Shown here: positions 22,821 through 37,500 of the stretch, piece by piece
Layout: every line of letters starts with the position of its first letter
How positions within the stretch are numbered: position 1 is the stretch's first letter
NCBI RefSeq assembly: GCF_011077185.1
Contig: NC_048897.1
Location: 49,618,294-49,682,293 of the forward strand
Reading direction: 5' to 3'
From: Oxyura jamaicensis
Taxonomy: Eukaryota; Chordata; Aves; Anseriformes; Anatidae
DNA length: 64,000 nt
Notes under the pieces: generated by a model
Seen by the model: the letters and a program-made list of their open reading frames with translations, nothing else
Database searches by the model: none
What the model was told of the DNA's origin: nothing
Translations under genes and position numbers: made by a program

Positions 22821-25800
22821 AGCCACCCCCGAATTCTATTTCCTCACCGAAAAGCCAGTTCAGCCCTAAAAAGGGCCTGCTGAGGTCTGTTTTGTATTTA
22901 AAATCCTCACCTGCAGAGACTTGCGGTCTTCCAGGCAGTCTATTGTGTGGGCTCGCTGCCTGTGTGAGCAGGGCACTGAAATTTCTGAGTGTTTCTTGCT
23001 TGTTGGAACCCCAGTGCTACCTCTCTGATCCCAGTGAATCTGGAGAATGACATCTCCGTGCTTTTGCTGTTTGAAAATTGTTCTACCCTTTTGGCTCATC
23101 CTTAAAACAGCCCTCCTCCCCATCCTTCTAGTCTCTCAGCAATTCAGCAGACCTCTGACTTGTGCGGTGCTGGGGACCTGGCATGGGTCAGAAGCCCCTA
23201 AGCAGTGCATGGCTATTGCTTGCAAATCCGAGTGGGGACTAACATAGGTGATCCGTGTCCTTCTGAACAAAGCCATCGCTTAATGGCCAGGGGGAATAAT
23301 GCCTGAACCATGTCTCTCACTTCTCAAAGAGCTGCCGCTGGAACACAAATGCTCCGAGTGGAGGTAATGTATTATGTATTAAGGTGCCTCGCTAGGGCTG
23401 GCAGCAAGCTGGCTGTGCAGAATAATCTAATCTCTTTGCTTATAGCAATTTGTCCTCAAAGCTAGAGGAAGATGTGCCCTTCTGAGGGATATGCAGTTGT
23501 GCCTGCACAGTTTTTGCTCATCCAACTTGTGTTAGCGGCTGGCATGGGGTGGTTATTGCTGGGCTTTGTGGTGAGCTGCTGGAGGTGGTTGAGGTCTGTT
23601 TATCTGAAGTGTGTGCTCTAAGAGCACCAGTCTGCAATTCACTTGATTCAACAGGATGAGGACAATGTAAGTTGAAATGAAGGCATTTTTCTCAGCTTGT
23701 GCACCGAAGTAGGAGTTGGAGCTCTGCAGTGTCGGATCATTTATCTGCTGGCTTTTGCATTCAGCACAAGCAATAAGGCTTGGATAGCATACATTAGCAC
23801 TCCAGTAACATACCACTTGATTGCTGGCAGTTACTTGATGTGGACACTTCGCTAAATTTTTGCATTAAAAGACTTGCAGTGTTTTTGTCCCATTTCCCCT
23901 ACCAATTGGTGGAAGAACTGCAGGGCAGAGTGCATCTACAACTGTTTGACTGGTCAAAGCTGGCATATCCAAACATGTACTGGAGGTTCAGAAGGCTGTG
24001 TTCTGCACTGGCTAGGCAGTGATGTGTCTGGAGCTGACCTGTTAATCTCCTGTGCTCTATGTGATGTATGCAGCCTCTTCAGCTTTGGAGTACAAGTGTC
24101 CTCTCTGTGTGGGAGAGGGATTGCTGGAACAGGGCTATTAATTCAAGTGAGTTAAAAGCCTGATCCTTTTCTCTTGCTGGTTCAACAATTTGGCAAGTTC
24201 TGGCTATATTTTAACAACAGCAGAAAATAGCAGCAAATAGTTTTCTTGGGTGTTTCATCAAGTAAACTGGGCAAAACCCCGGAAAGCTGTCCTAGGGAAC
24301 GGCTGCATGCAGCTGGGCAGAGAGGGAGGTTTCATTCATTGCACTGTGCATTCACAGATTGCTGCTCCATGTCAGGATCAGCTATTGAACTAGATGAATC
24401 TGTGCTTGTCCCCTTCAAGCCTGCTGTTGGAGTGATAATAACAGGTTGGGGTTCCTCCTGAGCTTGCTTATGTCAGGCTTCCTGAGGGCTGACTCTACAA
24501 ATGGGTCTCTAAACTTGATGGAGGGGAGTTGATGGCTTAATAGCTACTGCTAAGGCTAATTGTGTGGAGAAAGGAAGCAGCCTGGTTCAGGAAGATCTAG
24601 CTGAGTCTGCGAGACTTGTCACCACGTGAAGCATTTGTATTTATTGTCCCCCAGCTTGGTGACTGGCCACCACACAATAGCAGGCAGTTTTGTCTGAAGG
24701 GCATCTTTCAGAGATGCTCAGCTCCAGCACTTTTTTTTTTTTAGCCTAGCGGTCCTTTGTGCTTCTTTCCAGCTCACCAGGAGTTAAAAAGGAATTTTCT
24801 GTGCTAAAGGTGAAGCTGCTTGGCTCTCTGCAGCTGTGCTGCCTCTGCATCCAGGAGATCTGCATCTCTTGAGATATGCTATGTGCAGGGAAGTAGCTGG
24901 TGGTGTCTCCTGCCCCCTGGGTGTGCTTCCTACTTGAAGCAAGGATTAGTTTTCCACAGAGCCTGGCCACTGCTTGGTAGCCATCCTCCGGGGTTTGGAG
25001 AATGGCAGGTGAAATCTGGGGACAAGGAGCTCCTGCAGCATGAAATACTGGGTTATTCCCCAGCTTCAGGATAAAATGCCTTAAGCCCACTATAGTGGAG
25101 GTGCTGGGTCAAAGCAGCATGCTCCAGCTTGCTTATAGTTAGAGCAAGCTGACTTACACATCTCTCCTCCTGTCTAGCTGTGTAGCCCAACAGCTTGAGT
25201 AACAGTTTGCTGCGGCCAGTTAAATCCTGGATGACTTGTATCGAGTGGAAGTACTACAGCAAGGTGTTAAACTCTGTTTAAGTAGATAGCTAGGTCACTA
25301 CTGTTCATACACTGTAATCCAGCCTCTTCCTAAAGTTAAGTAGATATTAAGCTCTGACTAATCTTCTTTGAAGCATGAACTTGTGCTGTTATCCTGCAGC
25401 AAGCTCTGTGCCACTGTCTCTGGATCTTATTGAGTGCAGAGGTCTAGGCTGGCTTAGATCTAGATGTTGTGGATTTCCTGAGCAAATAACTTTCCACTGC
25501 TATCTCTACCCTTAACAAATGCAGAGCTGTGGCCAGCAGTGCTTTACAGCCTGGGAGAAACTGCATGAGGCTGTCTGAAGTTCCCCAGGAACTGTGCTGT
25601 CAGGCTTGTACTGAGCACTATCCATGTAGTGGGTAAAAAAAAAAACCTCTTGATGTTTCACAGTGCCTGATATCAGTTGGCACTTGCTAAAGGGGTGTGA
25701 GGTGAATATCACTTAAATCCATACAGCAAGGCAGATGCATGTTACTGAGCCCTACTGATTTGCAAAATATATTCTTAGTTCTTTTGAATTATGAAAGCAA

Positions 25801-27150
25801 GTAAAGGATTAACATGGAAGAGCTGCTGGATTCTGTCAGTTTTCATCTATTTTCCCCTTAGGGTAGAGGAGATGGATGGGTGGCCACCCATCCTCCAGGG
25901 AAAAGAGCTGTTGAAAGGGCAGGAGACATCTGTGCTGTTGCTGGTGGACAGCTTCTTGGTGGCTTCTGCTTGGAGCCTGAGCACCTGGTGCATGTGTGTG
26001 GCCTCTGACAGCAAATGACTCCAGCAGCTCCAAACCCTGATGAACAGGGCTGTGAGGAGAGTTTGGGGAAATGTCTCTGCCCAGGATGCTCAATCAGATA
26101 ATGGAACCTGCAGTAGTCAACTCTAATGAGCTGTCCCTAGGCTGGTAATGCTGGGCTTGTCTTCTGTGCTACAGCCAGGTGTATGGATTGTAGAGTGTGT
26201 AGCACTTGTGAGGGCCTTCAGCTGGACGAATCTGTGTGGAGTAAGAGGTACACTTCATGATGGAAGTGCACAAAGAGCTGAGTGACCTATTATAATAAGC
26301 TTTCTAGTATCTCGGTTGTGTCTAGCTGATCGGATACATACAATAACTCTTTCCACAAGAGGAAACAAATGTACGTGAACAGCAGGATGCAGGGTCTTTG
26401 TGTCAGATGCATTAGCACAAATGTGGTATTTCTGAGGTCCTTCACCCTGTGGCAGAGGCTGCCTCTGTCACAGCATCACAAGGTTGTGTGACAGGGTATG
26501 GAGGGATGATGCACCCTTGTGTAACAAAGGGTGCTAGGCAGCTTGCTACTGCACTGTGTGTACAAATGTAAGTAGTATTTGCCTACATACTGTGTGTGTG
26601 GAAAAGATGAGTATAGCAAGCTGGGGAAGATGACTCATCCTGGTGTCCATGAGCAAAGGTAACCTTTCCTTAGTTCCATGAGGACCAGGAGGTGGTTCTG
26701 ACAGCCACAGCTCTTCCTTCTTAATATCTCTTATCCCCCTGCGACTTGAAGGGAAGAGTAGTTCTTATAGGCAGGATATGCCATAACAGATCAGCCCTGA
26801 CAAGCCTCATGTGCCTCCTTTCTGGACTTGAAGGACAAACAGACATTGTCAAAGGTTACCTGCAAGTCTGATGCTTGTTGGGTGGAACATAGCACTCCAT
26901 GGGGGCAAGAGCTTGGCAAGGTCTGTCTTGATCTTCAGATTGATATTTGGTTTTGCCTCTGTAAGACCTTGAATTGGTAGGTTAGGAAGAATAAAATGAC
27001 ACAGGGATCCATTGCTTGGGATGTGTGGGAGGGATCTGCACAAAACTGATCATGAATTTCTGTAACCATCTATTGACCCCGTGCCCTAAATAACTGGATG
27101 ATAAGTTCCAAACATGGGTGTGTAATCTGGGTTCTCTTTTCCATTTCCAG
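22398..27150 (+). other. ARMH4: ARMH4 intron 1 (predicted): no gene seen
   Basis: The first 400 bp are still CpG-island sequence. The rest is plain noncoding DNA with a T-run at about 24,731-24,742. No repeats of known family or RNA genes were recognised. The upstream limit depends on the inferred exon 1. Confidence 0.55.
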
Positions 27151-28540
27151 GTCTTGCTTTCTGGACTTGTCAGCCTTGTGGACTCCTGTGCACACCTCTG
27201 TTCAGCAATGAATAGATCAATAGGATTTAACATCTCTGTGGTCACCTGCTGCATCTTGCTCCTGTCCTCCAGGCCACCATGCCTTGCCTCTCCGCTCCCG
27301 GAGCAGAGCGACACGACAAAGGTCCAGCATGGCCTGTGGGCAGGGAATGGGGTAGAAGATGAATGGACAAGCATGCCAAACTTAAATAACCTGGGCCCTT
27401 CTGAGCAAACTGTCTCTGAAGAGCCATCTGGAGTGTCAGCAAAGCCATCTGGGATGCCCTTAGATGAAGCCTTCACTGCAGGAGGAGAAACGTGGCCTGT
27501 AAGCCCAAGCCATGTCTTCCTTGGCAGCCAGAGCCTGGGTGTTAGCACCCCTGCTGTGGCTGCTGTGGAAGAGAAGGAGCTCAGCCCCACAAAATCAGAA
27601 CTGGATGAAAATGGAGAGTTCAAGGCCATGCTGACCACAGCTGTGACCACACTGAACCCCTCTGTCCAGGAGGAATCTGTCAGCAGTCCCATCAGCAAGG
27701 CCACCACGGAGGACTGTGAGGTAGGGCAGGGCTCTGCCAGTCTCTTGGCGAATCCCCTTTCTGTGACAGCAGCAGCAGAGGAGGGGACAGCAGAGAGCAG
27801 CCTGCACCCCTCTGCTGCACCCCAACCCCACAGCGAGGGGGTGCCCTTGCTGCACCCCAGCACTCCCGGCCTGGAGATGTTTGGTGACCACCTCATCCCA
27901 ACTCCACAGGCCTCAAGTGCAAGCTCTGAGGTGGGAACACTAAAAGCAACCACAGGGAGCACTCTGAGGCTACTGTCTGCACAAGGAACCATTACTGCAA
28001 GCCACCCCCTTGTGACCACCGAGGCCTCAGTCCATCTGGAGGCGGATGTGGGTGCTGGGCAAGGAGAGCTGCCCACCACAGCTAGCACCATCACCGGCCA
28101 TCCTACTGGCTCCATGCTGCCTGACTGGGATGACACAAAACCAGGGAATATAAGTCAAGGGGGAAGCATGCAGTATGAGGAGGTGGGAGAGGACCGAGTG
28201 GCAATGGAAACTTCCCAAACCCCACTGGGAAGTGAGGAGGAGGATGTTGTAAGAGTGGTTCCATCCCCAGCATCTGCTCCACCAACTCCAGGGCTCACCA
28301 AGGAGAGCAATTGCACAGCTCCAGCAGTGCATGGGGATGGTGTGCTGGTCACTTCCACAGCCAGCAGCGATGTTCCCCTCACAGTGGACTTGCCAGGTGT
28401 AGGCACAGCTGGTCTGAACTCTCTGGAAAACATAAACGTGGTCACAGCAGAGGAGAAGAGCATCCCTCCATCACAGCCAGAGGCTGTTGTGATGACAGAT
28501 GCATCTGATCTCTCTTCTACTCTGGAAAGCTCACTGAAAG
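27151..28540 (+). CDS. ARMH4: ARMH4 exon 2: 5' UTR tail, start codon 27,208, residues 1-445
   Basis: The acceptor ttccatttccag precedes 27,151 and the donor aaag|gtaaaa follows 28,540. I chose ATG 27,208 because it gives a signal peptide at the right place (MNRSIGFNISVVTCCILLLS, cleavage likely near CLA|SP) and has G at -3. The frame is open further upstream, but the only upstream in-frame ATG (27,118) lies before the acceptor, in the intron. The exon encodes most of the Ser/Thr-rich ectodomain. A 384-codon frame on the opposite strand here is a shadow. Confidence 0.93.
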
Positions 28541-31500
28541 GTAAAACCTGCTTGTTAACAGACACTTGCTTCTAAGTGTAGGTTTAGGAGGGATGCTCCT
28601 GTGAGTCTGTGCTTTCTATCATGGAGATAAAAGCAAAAAAAGGTGTGATACCTCCTACTTGCAGCGGAGGTGGGACACCCCCCTCCTCCAGGAAAGTCTG
28701 TGAACCTTTGTCTAGGGGTAACAGCTTGAATGGGTAACTTGCATCCATCACCTGCTCCTGGTGGAGGGTGTTCCTTCACCCAGAGCACTGGCTGGCACGG
28801 TCACTTGGGTGGTACGCTGCCCTGAGCAGTGTGAGGTCACTGCTCTGAGCTGCCTGCTCTCCTCTTCAAGCTGAGAGGACAGCTTTAGCACCAAACAGTC
28901 AAGCTGGGCCTGGAAATGAGGTTATGAAGGATGTCTGAAAAGGTTTGGCGTTATTTCACAGCAGAGACTTGGTGCTAGCTAAAAAGGTTATTTTAATGAC
29001 TTAGAGAAGCTCTGCATATGTAGTGTACCCCCTAAAGCAGGGCCTTCAGATCTGGTACTCCCATAGGAGATGGGAGCACATGTCAGTGTGGGGGTGGCTG
29101 GAGATGCTGCTTAAGCTGAGGAACAGGCAAACTGTAGCAGTAGCCTGTGACTGGAATCTTTCATGACTACACAAGGATGACCAGAGCAGATCAGAAAATC
29201 TGCCCAGAGACCTATCTTGTTGTCTGTAACCAGAGTTCCTGGTTTTGTCTCCCTGCCCTAGAGCAAAGCTGTAGCCAGGCTCTGACTCTACAGTGCTTGT
29301 GCTGCCCTACTGGCATAGATGGCACCTTCAGGCCACTGACAACACTTCCACTTGTGTTCAAACTGCTGGGGAAAACGCTTGTCTGGGCAGTTGTGGGGCA
29401 GTGACATGCTCCTAGGCTGATGAGGGACATGAGCTATGGCTTAGGACTCTGTTTTAATTGCTAGACACTTCTAATTTTGCCTCTTTGGTTTCAGGGGCAA
29501 AGGGAAGGGCAAGGGCAAACTTCCCCTAGCTGCATCCAGCAAATATAGCTCTTGCTGTAAAAGATGGAAAGCTAATTGCATGCTGGTGCTGAAAATAGAC
29601 CAATTAATTTCTAGATTAATTTATAACCACTTGACTTGTCAGCAGGTTCCCCTGTGCTATTCCCAGGTGTTGGGGAAACAGCAGTTATCAATAAGGCTTG
29701 TATAGTGAAAATAAACCCTTCTACAAAGCTTAAGTCTAGCTCTAAGAACTGGCCACCAAAAAGTACCCTTCTGGCAGCCTTGCTTGCTCTGAGGGGTGTT
29801 TCACCGTGTGCCTGCAGTGCTGTGCTCACCAGTAGGTCCACGTGTCCCGAAGGGATGGCTAACCAAGCGAGGACTGATTCTACTGCCTTCTCTTCTATAC
29901 AGGGGGTCTCTTCTGTTTCTTCACTAACACAGCTGCACCTGCTTCTTGCGCTGTGGCTCTGGAAGTGCTAATGCATGGGGTAGATCCTGCAAGTGTTAAC
30001 TGTCTGATCACAAACCAGCTGTCTTATGACTGGTGTTGATGCTTGTTCTTGCTGTAGGTGCTACTCAGGAGGTGACAACTGCCGCCCAGGAGGCTGATGC
30101 TGCTCTGTCGGTTGTGACGCTGGCACCCACTGCTCCCCAGGGAACAGGAGCCCCAAGCTTTCCCCAGGAAACCAGTGGGGAGGACACCCAGATGCCAACT
30201 GCTCCTGGTGCCACCCAGATGCTGACAGCAGCTGGCAGCTCCACAGCAAGACCTCCTGATGTAGAAGGTAGGGTTCTGCTTCCTGCTCTGCAGGCTGCTT
30301 CCACCACAAGACGCAATGGTGCATCTGAAATTAGTATTGATGCTTAGACACTGAAGTCTTAACATGCAGCACCCACACGTAAACTTTTTTCCTAGCCTTC
30401 TGCAGGCCGCATCTAGCCTTGGGCTGCCACTCCTTTTTGACTGTGCAGATCCATCATGTTGAAATAAGCCAGCAGGGCAGAATCTTTGCTCCAAATAACA
30501 GTGAAGTAGAGATCTTAAACACCAAGCAAAACCTCCCCATCTATTCTTGCTAACAAGTTGACTTTTAGCCTTAATCATTTAAGCCAGCTCTTATTTGTGG
30601 AGAGATTACTTCTGGTTTGCTGATGCTCACTCCAAAGGAGCAAATAAGTTTAATTAGGCTAGAATATGGAAGTGGTATAATAGGGTTTTCTTGTGAGAAT
30701 CTAGCAAGCCTTTGGCAGTCTGTACTATAGCCACTTGTGTTGAGCAATAGTGAGTTCTTGGTTCTTGTGTGCAGGGCTGATGTAATTGATACAGACTAAG
30801 TCATGTTCCTCCAGCTGCTGCCTACTAGCTTGGTGTCACCTTGAGAGGTACATATAGGAGCCTTGACAGGAGTATAGCAAGGGTTCCCTTGGCACAAAAC
30901 TGACTTTGAGATTAGTTCTGTTGTAGTCCCACTGCAGTGAAACAGCTGCTGGGCAACTTTTCTGGTAGTTCCTATATTGCAGAGCATCAAAAGAAGAAAT
31001 CCACTTCCAATGTATCCCTTAAAGTAGGGTTGCTCTGCAGGGGAGGGAAGACTCTTCCAGCAATTACCACTAATTTGCTTCTGGGGCTTAATCATAAATT
31101 CAGTTAATACTTATCTTTGCAATAAACATCTAGATCTGTCACTGGTTCAGAACTCACCCAGTGTCTCAGTGTTCTGACCCCGCTGTGGGGCGGTGACTGG
31201 CAGTCCTCAAAGCAATGGGAGTAAATCCTAGCTGAGTTCTCACTAAGGGGAAGCCTTCTGAGCTGGCTGTCCTGGAGGAAAAGCTTTCATTACAGTACAG
31301 TCACATACACATATCAAAAGATGCAAGTATTTTATGAGCTTCTAAGTAAGCTCTCATTAGGGAGTTTGTTCTTAAATGGTGATTTAATAGCATTGTGCCA
31401 AAACGCTGCTGCTTCTTGTCCCATTTAGACTTTGCAGATGTGATCCTGGTCACCAGCGAGATGGTTGCTTCAGCTCCTGGCGGGCTGTCTGCTACCCATC

Positions 31501-34500
31501 ATGGGCAGACAGAAGAGCCATCCAGCAGAACTGTGGTCCTGGTAACTCCAGCATCAGTGGCATCTTCTGTCAGGAGGACAGCTCTTCCAGCCGTGAGGAA
31601 GATCAGCACTGCTGTAACCTACGGGCTGGACCGGCTGGAGTCAGAAGGTACTGCTGTTCCCCAGCCGAAAAGGCAGGAGGCTTCGTGTGGGGAGGCACGC
31701 TTCCCCTGACAGCATGGGCTCCCCAGTTGGTCTGTCTGGCACACAGCTATGCACATATGTTACTGTTCCTAATAAAGTTGTTGGACAACCTGTCCCCTTC
31801 CAGGTGGTACAGGAGGCTAGCAGTGCATAGTGTTGTGGAAGATGTCTGAAATTCAGGTGGCTGTGGTGGGAGGGGTGGGCTTTTCCTTGGAGAGGGAGCT
31901 GCAGCGGGGTATGGATCTGTGCACCACTGACTGCTGGTGTGGGCATCCACTGCAGAACCTCTGTACCAGGCAGGCAGTCACAGGAACGTGTTCAGACAGT
32001 TGGAGAGTCCCTGCCACGCTGCTGCTGAAGTCCTTATCCCAAATGGGGATGCTCAGCCTGAGATGGCTGGCTCACACCTTGCAAGAGAAAGTGGTACAAT
32101 AATTGTGCTCTTCCAGCCTCTGTGCTGGGAGGGGCAAAGAATGGAACCCTTTAGAGATGTTTTCCCATCTTGGCACTGCCTGCTAAGTTGTTTTCTCATC
32201 CCTGGCTCCCCTATTTGTACCTCACCCTCAGTCTCCCTTCCCTTAAGCTGCTTTTGCCCACTGCTGGGCTTGGAGTCTCTGCTCCCTGTCTGCTAGCCCT
32301 CAGGTGCTTGCACCTCAGTGATGCAAATTCTCTCCTGATGGATATTTGCCAGGTAGGTTTTTGTGAAGTGATTCCTATTCTGTAGCTTGTCTGCAACTCA
32401 GATCTGATCTTTCTTCAGCTCACTCTTAATTTTCCTGTAGGGAATTGCTTCACTTGTGCTTCTTGCTCTTTCTCCTACTTAAACTCTTCTCTTCTTGCTC
32501 ATCCATCTACAGTTTTGCACTCCAGTGTCTGGGCTGACACCACCTGGCAGGGATTAATCTTTCTGCCTGTTTTGCTCCCCTTCCTTTATCTTGACCTTCT
32601 CCTGTCTTCATATTTTACTGCAAAAGGTTGGCAGCCCTCCAGGGGTGACATGCCAGATGGTATTTTTCCTCTGATTAGAGGTAGGGTGCCACAGACAACA
32701 GCTAATCAGCATCTTTTCTCCACGTGAAGCAATAACTCTAACTCCTGGTAAGTTTAGAGGGCAGCAGAAGCAGGGAGCCCTCCCCACTGCATGTGTGAGA
32801 TGCTGAAGCTCCTGCCCTTTGTCAGGCTTGCTTTGAAACCTGCCAGGAGTTATCGCGCACGCTCTGTGCCCTGATGACTCTTCCTTGCATCCAGCAATGC
32901 AGGGATGTGTCCCTGATGGTGGCAACAGGGGGAGAGGGAGGTGTGAAGGAAATGTGATCTTTAGGCTGGGAAATAAGGTCCCTGCTTAGCCAGAGCTGTG
33001 TGATTCAGGAAGCTAAATGGTTTCTGAGCCCTCCGGGATCTCCTCTGGAAGCCTGGTTTTCTGCACTAGAAGATAAGAGGATTTCTGTTTTAACTGCACA
33101 CTGCTCCTATTAATGAGGCTTTCTGCATAGCCCTTAAAAAAAAAAAAACTCTTCTCATATGTAGGGCTATAACTTTTGCATTCCTACTAAGCTTTCTTAT
33201 GCAGCTGCAGGCCTCCATCCTCTGCTCTTGAATATGCCCCTGGCCCCTCTGAGGGCAGGTGCAGGCAGTGGCTAGGACCAGCTTTCCTAAATGAGGACTC
33301 TAACTGGAGCCTGTGGGTTTCTTGGCTCTGAGGCATGGCTCTGCAGGTGCCTGCCATCCAAGGTATGTGGTGCTCTTTGGCATGCTGTGTGTTTTTGACA
33401 ACTGGCACAGCTTTTTGTGGTCTAAAACTCTTCATAACAACCTAGACTTCAGTGCAGTGAGCCAGAACTTTCTCTAGTGTTAGGGATCATCACCAATCTC
33501 CATCCTGTAAAATGGGACAAATACCACTTGGGGACAGGCTTTCTGCCTGGGGATGCTACTGCTCCAATTCAGTACAGAGGAAACTTTTGAGCTGCAACTT
33601 CTAATATTTTTTTTTCTAATGGCAATTAGTGGATACCTCCCTCTCATGGTGGAGTGGTGTATGGAAGTTTGGTTTTTCTTTTTGTTCCCTCCTGAATTGC
33701 AGTACCTAGTGCTTACTCAAGTATCTATCTGCTGCCAGAGGTGAGATGCTTGGGAATGCTTTCCTATGAAGCTCCAGCCCAGGCTCTTGGGGGATGTGAG
33801 GCTGAACACTGCTGCAGGTGTACAGTGGAGTCCCCAGGGAGAGGCCCTGGCCCTCTGCAGGGAGGCTGTGCCTTGCTGACCCATGGAAGAAGTGCAAGGA
33901 GCTGAGCGAGATCAGCTGGCCTCCTAGCCCTCAGTGGGGCTTGCTGACTTGCCTGGTTCATCATTAAATATGGACTCCTGCTGTGCAGCTAGTGTGGTTT
34001 CTTGGGGACCATCTGTGCTAAACTGCCTGCAGTTAATTGCCTCAGTATATTCACCTGCCTGGCTTGGATGCAAGACTTTCTTTAAGAAAAAACAAGTTGC
34101 ACAGACAAACATGAGGTGCTTTGAATAGCTTTCTAGATGAGCTTATCCTCATCTCTAGTGGACTCTGGAGAGATTAGTTGAGTAACGAGCATCTTCCTAC
34201 CTTGACTGTGCAGTGAGACTGGTTTTACTTGTCCTTCTTAGCCAAGGAAATCCTATAAAGGGATTACAGGGTATGGGAACAGGACACAGTGGAGGATGAG
34301 CCTTGCTTGTCTGGGAGACTTAATTCTATATTTTGTTCCTGTGCCTAGTACTCAAGCATCTCTCTGGGAAGCTTAACATTGTAGCTTTCTGTGGGGTTAT
34401 TAGGGTCCAAAGAGAATCTAGTTTAACTTGCCTATTCAGGACCACTGCGTAAACCTCCCAGCACACTTCCTGAAGTGGCTCTCTTTAAAATGAACTATTT

Positions 34501-37500
34501 TACTTCAGGACTAGATTCCTTGGCCATAACATCAGCCCTGTGCAGGGATGCTCTACTCCTTCAGCATGGCAGCACTTGGCAGATATAACCTCCCCAAGTG
34601 GCAAGCAGTCTGTCACACCCTCTGTTCTGCAAGGTCCTTGCAGTGTTTAGTTGAAGCCTTGTGGACGGAGCACAACATCAGCTGGCTTCCTTCAACTGTT
34701 CATCAAGCAGCTTCTGTCAGTGGTTCATACAGGATGTGACTTGGGGATGCATCAAAACTAAGCAGAAGATCCTAGGGGGACTTTGTAGGTCCGGTTATCC
34801 TGTGCTAACCCTAAACCAGCAGATACAGAACCAGACTGCTGCCTTTTTGTGTCCAAAAACAGTTCAGTGTGGACAGCTTGCAGCACCATTGCCTGTGGCT
34901 GTTGGTGAGGATGGGTTTTCTTGCATGCTGCCACCTTGCTTAGGCAGCTGGGGGTGGTGGCTGTGGAGCAAGATGTGCAGGGTTGAAGGTGGCAATGTCT
35001 TGATATTCATCAGACCATGTCAAGTTTGACCTCTTGGAGATGCAGACATGTCAATGCTGGGTTGCCTTCCTAGGCTGCTGCTGTTTTAACTCTGAAGTCT
35101 TTAGAAGTTCTTCAGCTGTTAGACTCCTGCATGTTAGACCAACCCTTGCTACATCTAAACTTAACAGTGAAAACCAGCTTAAGTTCAGCACTGCCTGCTT
35201 CCTGCCTTTCTGCAGCTGAATAAGCTCCAGCTTGTCCTGCTTCAGTATTAACTGGGGATTTAGAGGCTGTTTACTTGTGGTGACTTTTGGGATGGAGGGA
35301 GGGGCACAATCTGGTTCTATTTTCCCATGGGGGTTTTAAAGGTAATTTGAAAGAAGGGGCTGTTTATGCAGGTGTTTCTGCAGGCTCATATGCCCCTTGC
35401 GTTTTTCATGCATGCCTTCAAAAGAAATCCAAATTACTACAGTAGTGCATAAGCCTTAGAGCTATAGGGCTAGTTTCTGTTCAGTTATCTAGGTTGCTTC
35501 AAGCATAGCTGCTGGGGTTGAGCTGCTTTCACAGTTCAGCTTTTCATGTAGGCTGCTGGATGGGGAAGATTCTTGTAGAAGATCTACTTAGTGCCTGTTC
35601 TATAGTGTCAGGAACATCTCTGAAAATAAGCAACTTAAACTTCTCTGCTCTAGAGGGAGGAGAATTCAGCCATACACCTCTTGAATAAGAGCTGCTCCTG
35701 ATTAATCAGGTTGGCTCTCACTGTGTAGCTGGCAAAGCCCTTGTCAATAGTGTGGAGGAGTGATCCTGGGGTTGGGAAGGTATGCTGAGAAACTAAGGTT
35801 CAGCCAACAGCTGTGTTGGGTGAGTCTGAATGTGTAAGTATGGAGTTGAAGTTCAGTTGTGAGTCAGGGCTGAGTAACAACAGCCTCAGGGTGGAATTTC
35901 ACCTTGCCTTTCATATCACAGTTCCTCAAGGAGCATTAGGGGTCTGTTGTACAGAGTCCCTTACTGGTGGTAGCCACAAGAGCAGCTAGTTACAGACTGA
36001 GGAGCCAGTCTTCAGCAATGGGGAGGCTGCACTCATGGGTACTGTAACAAATCTAAGGGAAGTATTGCTCTCAGCCTGCTCTAAAAGGTTTTTGACCGGT
36101 ATAGGTAAAAAACAGCCAGTTGGTAGGCTTCTCTTTGGATCAACCATCTCACAAGTACCAGGTCCCTGCTGTGCAGGGCAGCCCACAGTGTTCCCAGGGA
36201 GCTGCTGTTTGCCTGCCTAATGCCACATCTGGCTGTGAAGTCCCTCAGCTGTACTGAGACAAGGGGCTGCACCTGCCTTTGGCACTACCAAATCCAGTGT
36301 CCTGCAGTTGTAGGGCACCTTGTCGCTCAATTTTGGCTGCAGATTTAACATTTGTTTTGCCTATGCTAAAGGCTGCTCCAGAACAGGGTCAGTATGAAAG
36401 CTTTAGACTTAGACCTTACCATTTTTATGGTATTTTAATGATGCCCCCTTGGTCTTTGGGTTTCAGTGGTTCCTGTCACACTCTGCTCTGACCTGTGTAC
36501 CTGCATTTATCCTTCCAGCATACAGTGGGGCTTAGCTAACTTCCGTGAGAGCTCTCCTGCTCTTTCCCTTTCTCTACCTATTTTGGAAGTTCCGTGTTTC
36601 CACTTGGTCTTATTCCTGTGCAGAGGCATCCAAGCTGTGCATAATACTTAGAAGTGAAGGCAGTAGTTGCCTTTGAGAAAATACTTCAGAACTTGTAGTT
36701 GTTTACATAATTTCATTTAAAAAAACACACCACCTTAATTCTTCTTACTTCTGAGCTGTGTTGCAGTACATGGAGGCCTCTTTTTTTGGATGTGAAGAAT
36801 ATTTTTTTAATGAGAATTAAGGCTTTGAGTGGATCATGATTGTGTGGATTAAGACATGCCTCATTACATTTCTGCAACCCTATTAAAATTTTAAATGAGG
36901 TTGCAGGGGTGTAAATAAGTGTACTTAGCCCAGCATGTTAACTAGCCTGATACTATCATTTGGGTATCCACTAAATTGGCAAGAATCTGAAGATTTAAGA
37001 TGAAGCATATGTGAGATGAAGTAATAACTGTTTTTAGTACATGCTTCCTATTGCTTCTAGTTTATTGTTGTCGATAAATGAGAACTGTCCCTTTGGTGCT
37101 GGTTGACCTTGATGTTCTTCACAGTAGATGGCAATTCATCCCTGATTCTCTTCCTTTGTAGTGAAGAACTGGGGTGGGGAAAAAAAATGCTGTGTGACAG
37201 CTTGTTATATCAAAACCAAGCCTTTTCATCCTTTTTCTGAAGTATGTTGTTTAACCAAAGGGCATCCAAGGGGTGTGGAGGGTCATCAAGCCTTAAAACT
37301 GGAAACCTTTTAGGTAAGGAAACTTAAGTAAACAGCTAAGAGAGGATGTTAGGCTAATTGAAGGATGGCTAGAAGAGGAGCAAGGAAACTCCTGCTGGGT
37401 GAGGCCTTGTTGGTGACCCCCTGCAGAGGGAGGCAGACACATCTAGCTGTCCTGTTCCACTGCAGGTGTGCTGGCAGCCCTGGTGTAACTAAAACCACAG

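Noticed and set aside
27118..27207. Upstream in-frame ATG at 27,118 as the ARMH4 start
   Set aside because: It lies before the splice acceptor at 27,150 and would place extra residues before the signal peptide.
26982..28136. 384-codon open frame on the minus strand
   Set aside because: It is antisense to ARMH4 exon 2. The biased Ser/Thr/Pro/Glu codons leave few stops in the opposite strand, and the peptide resembles no family.
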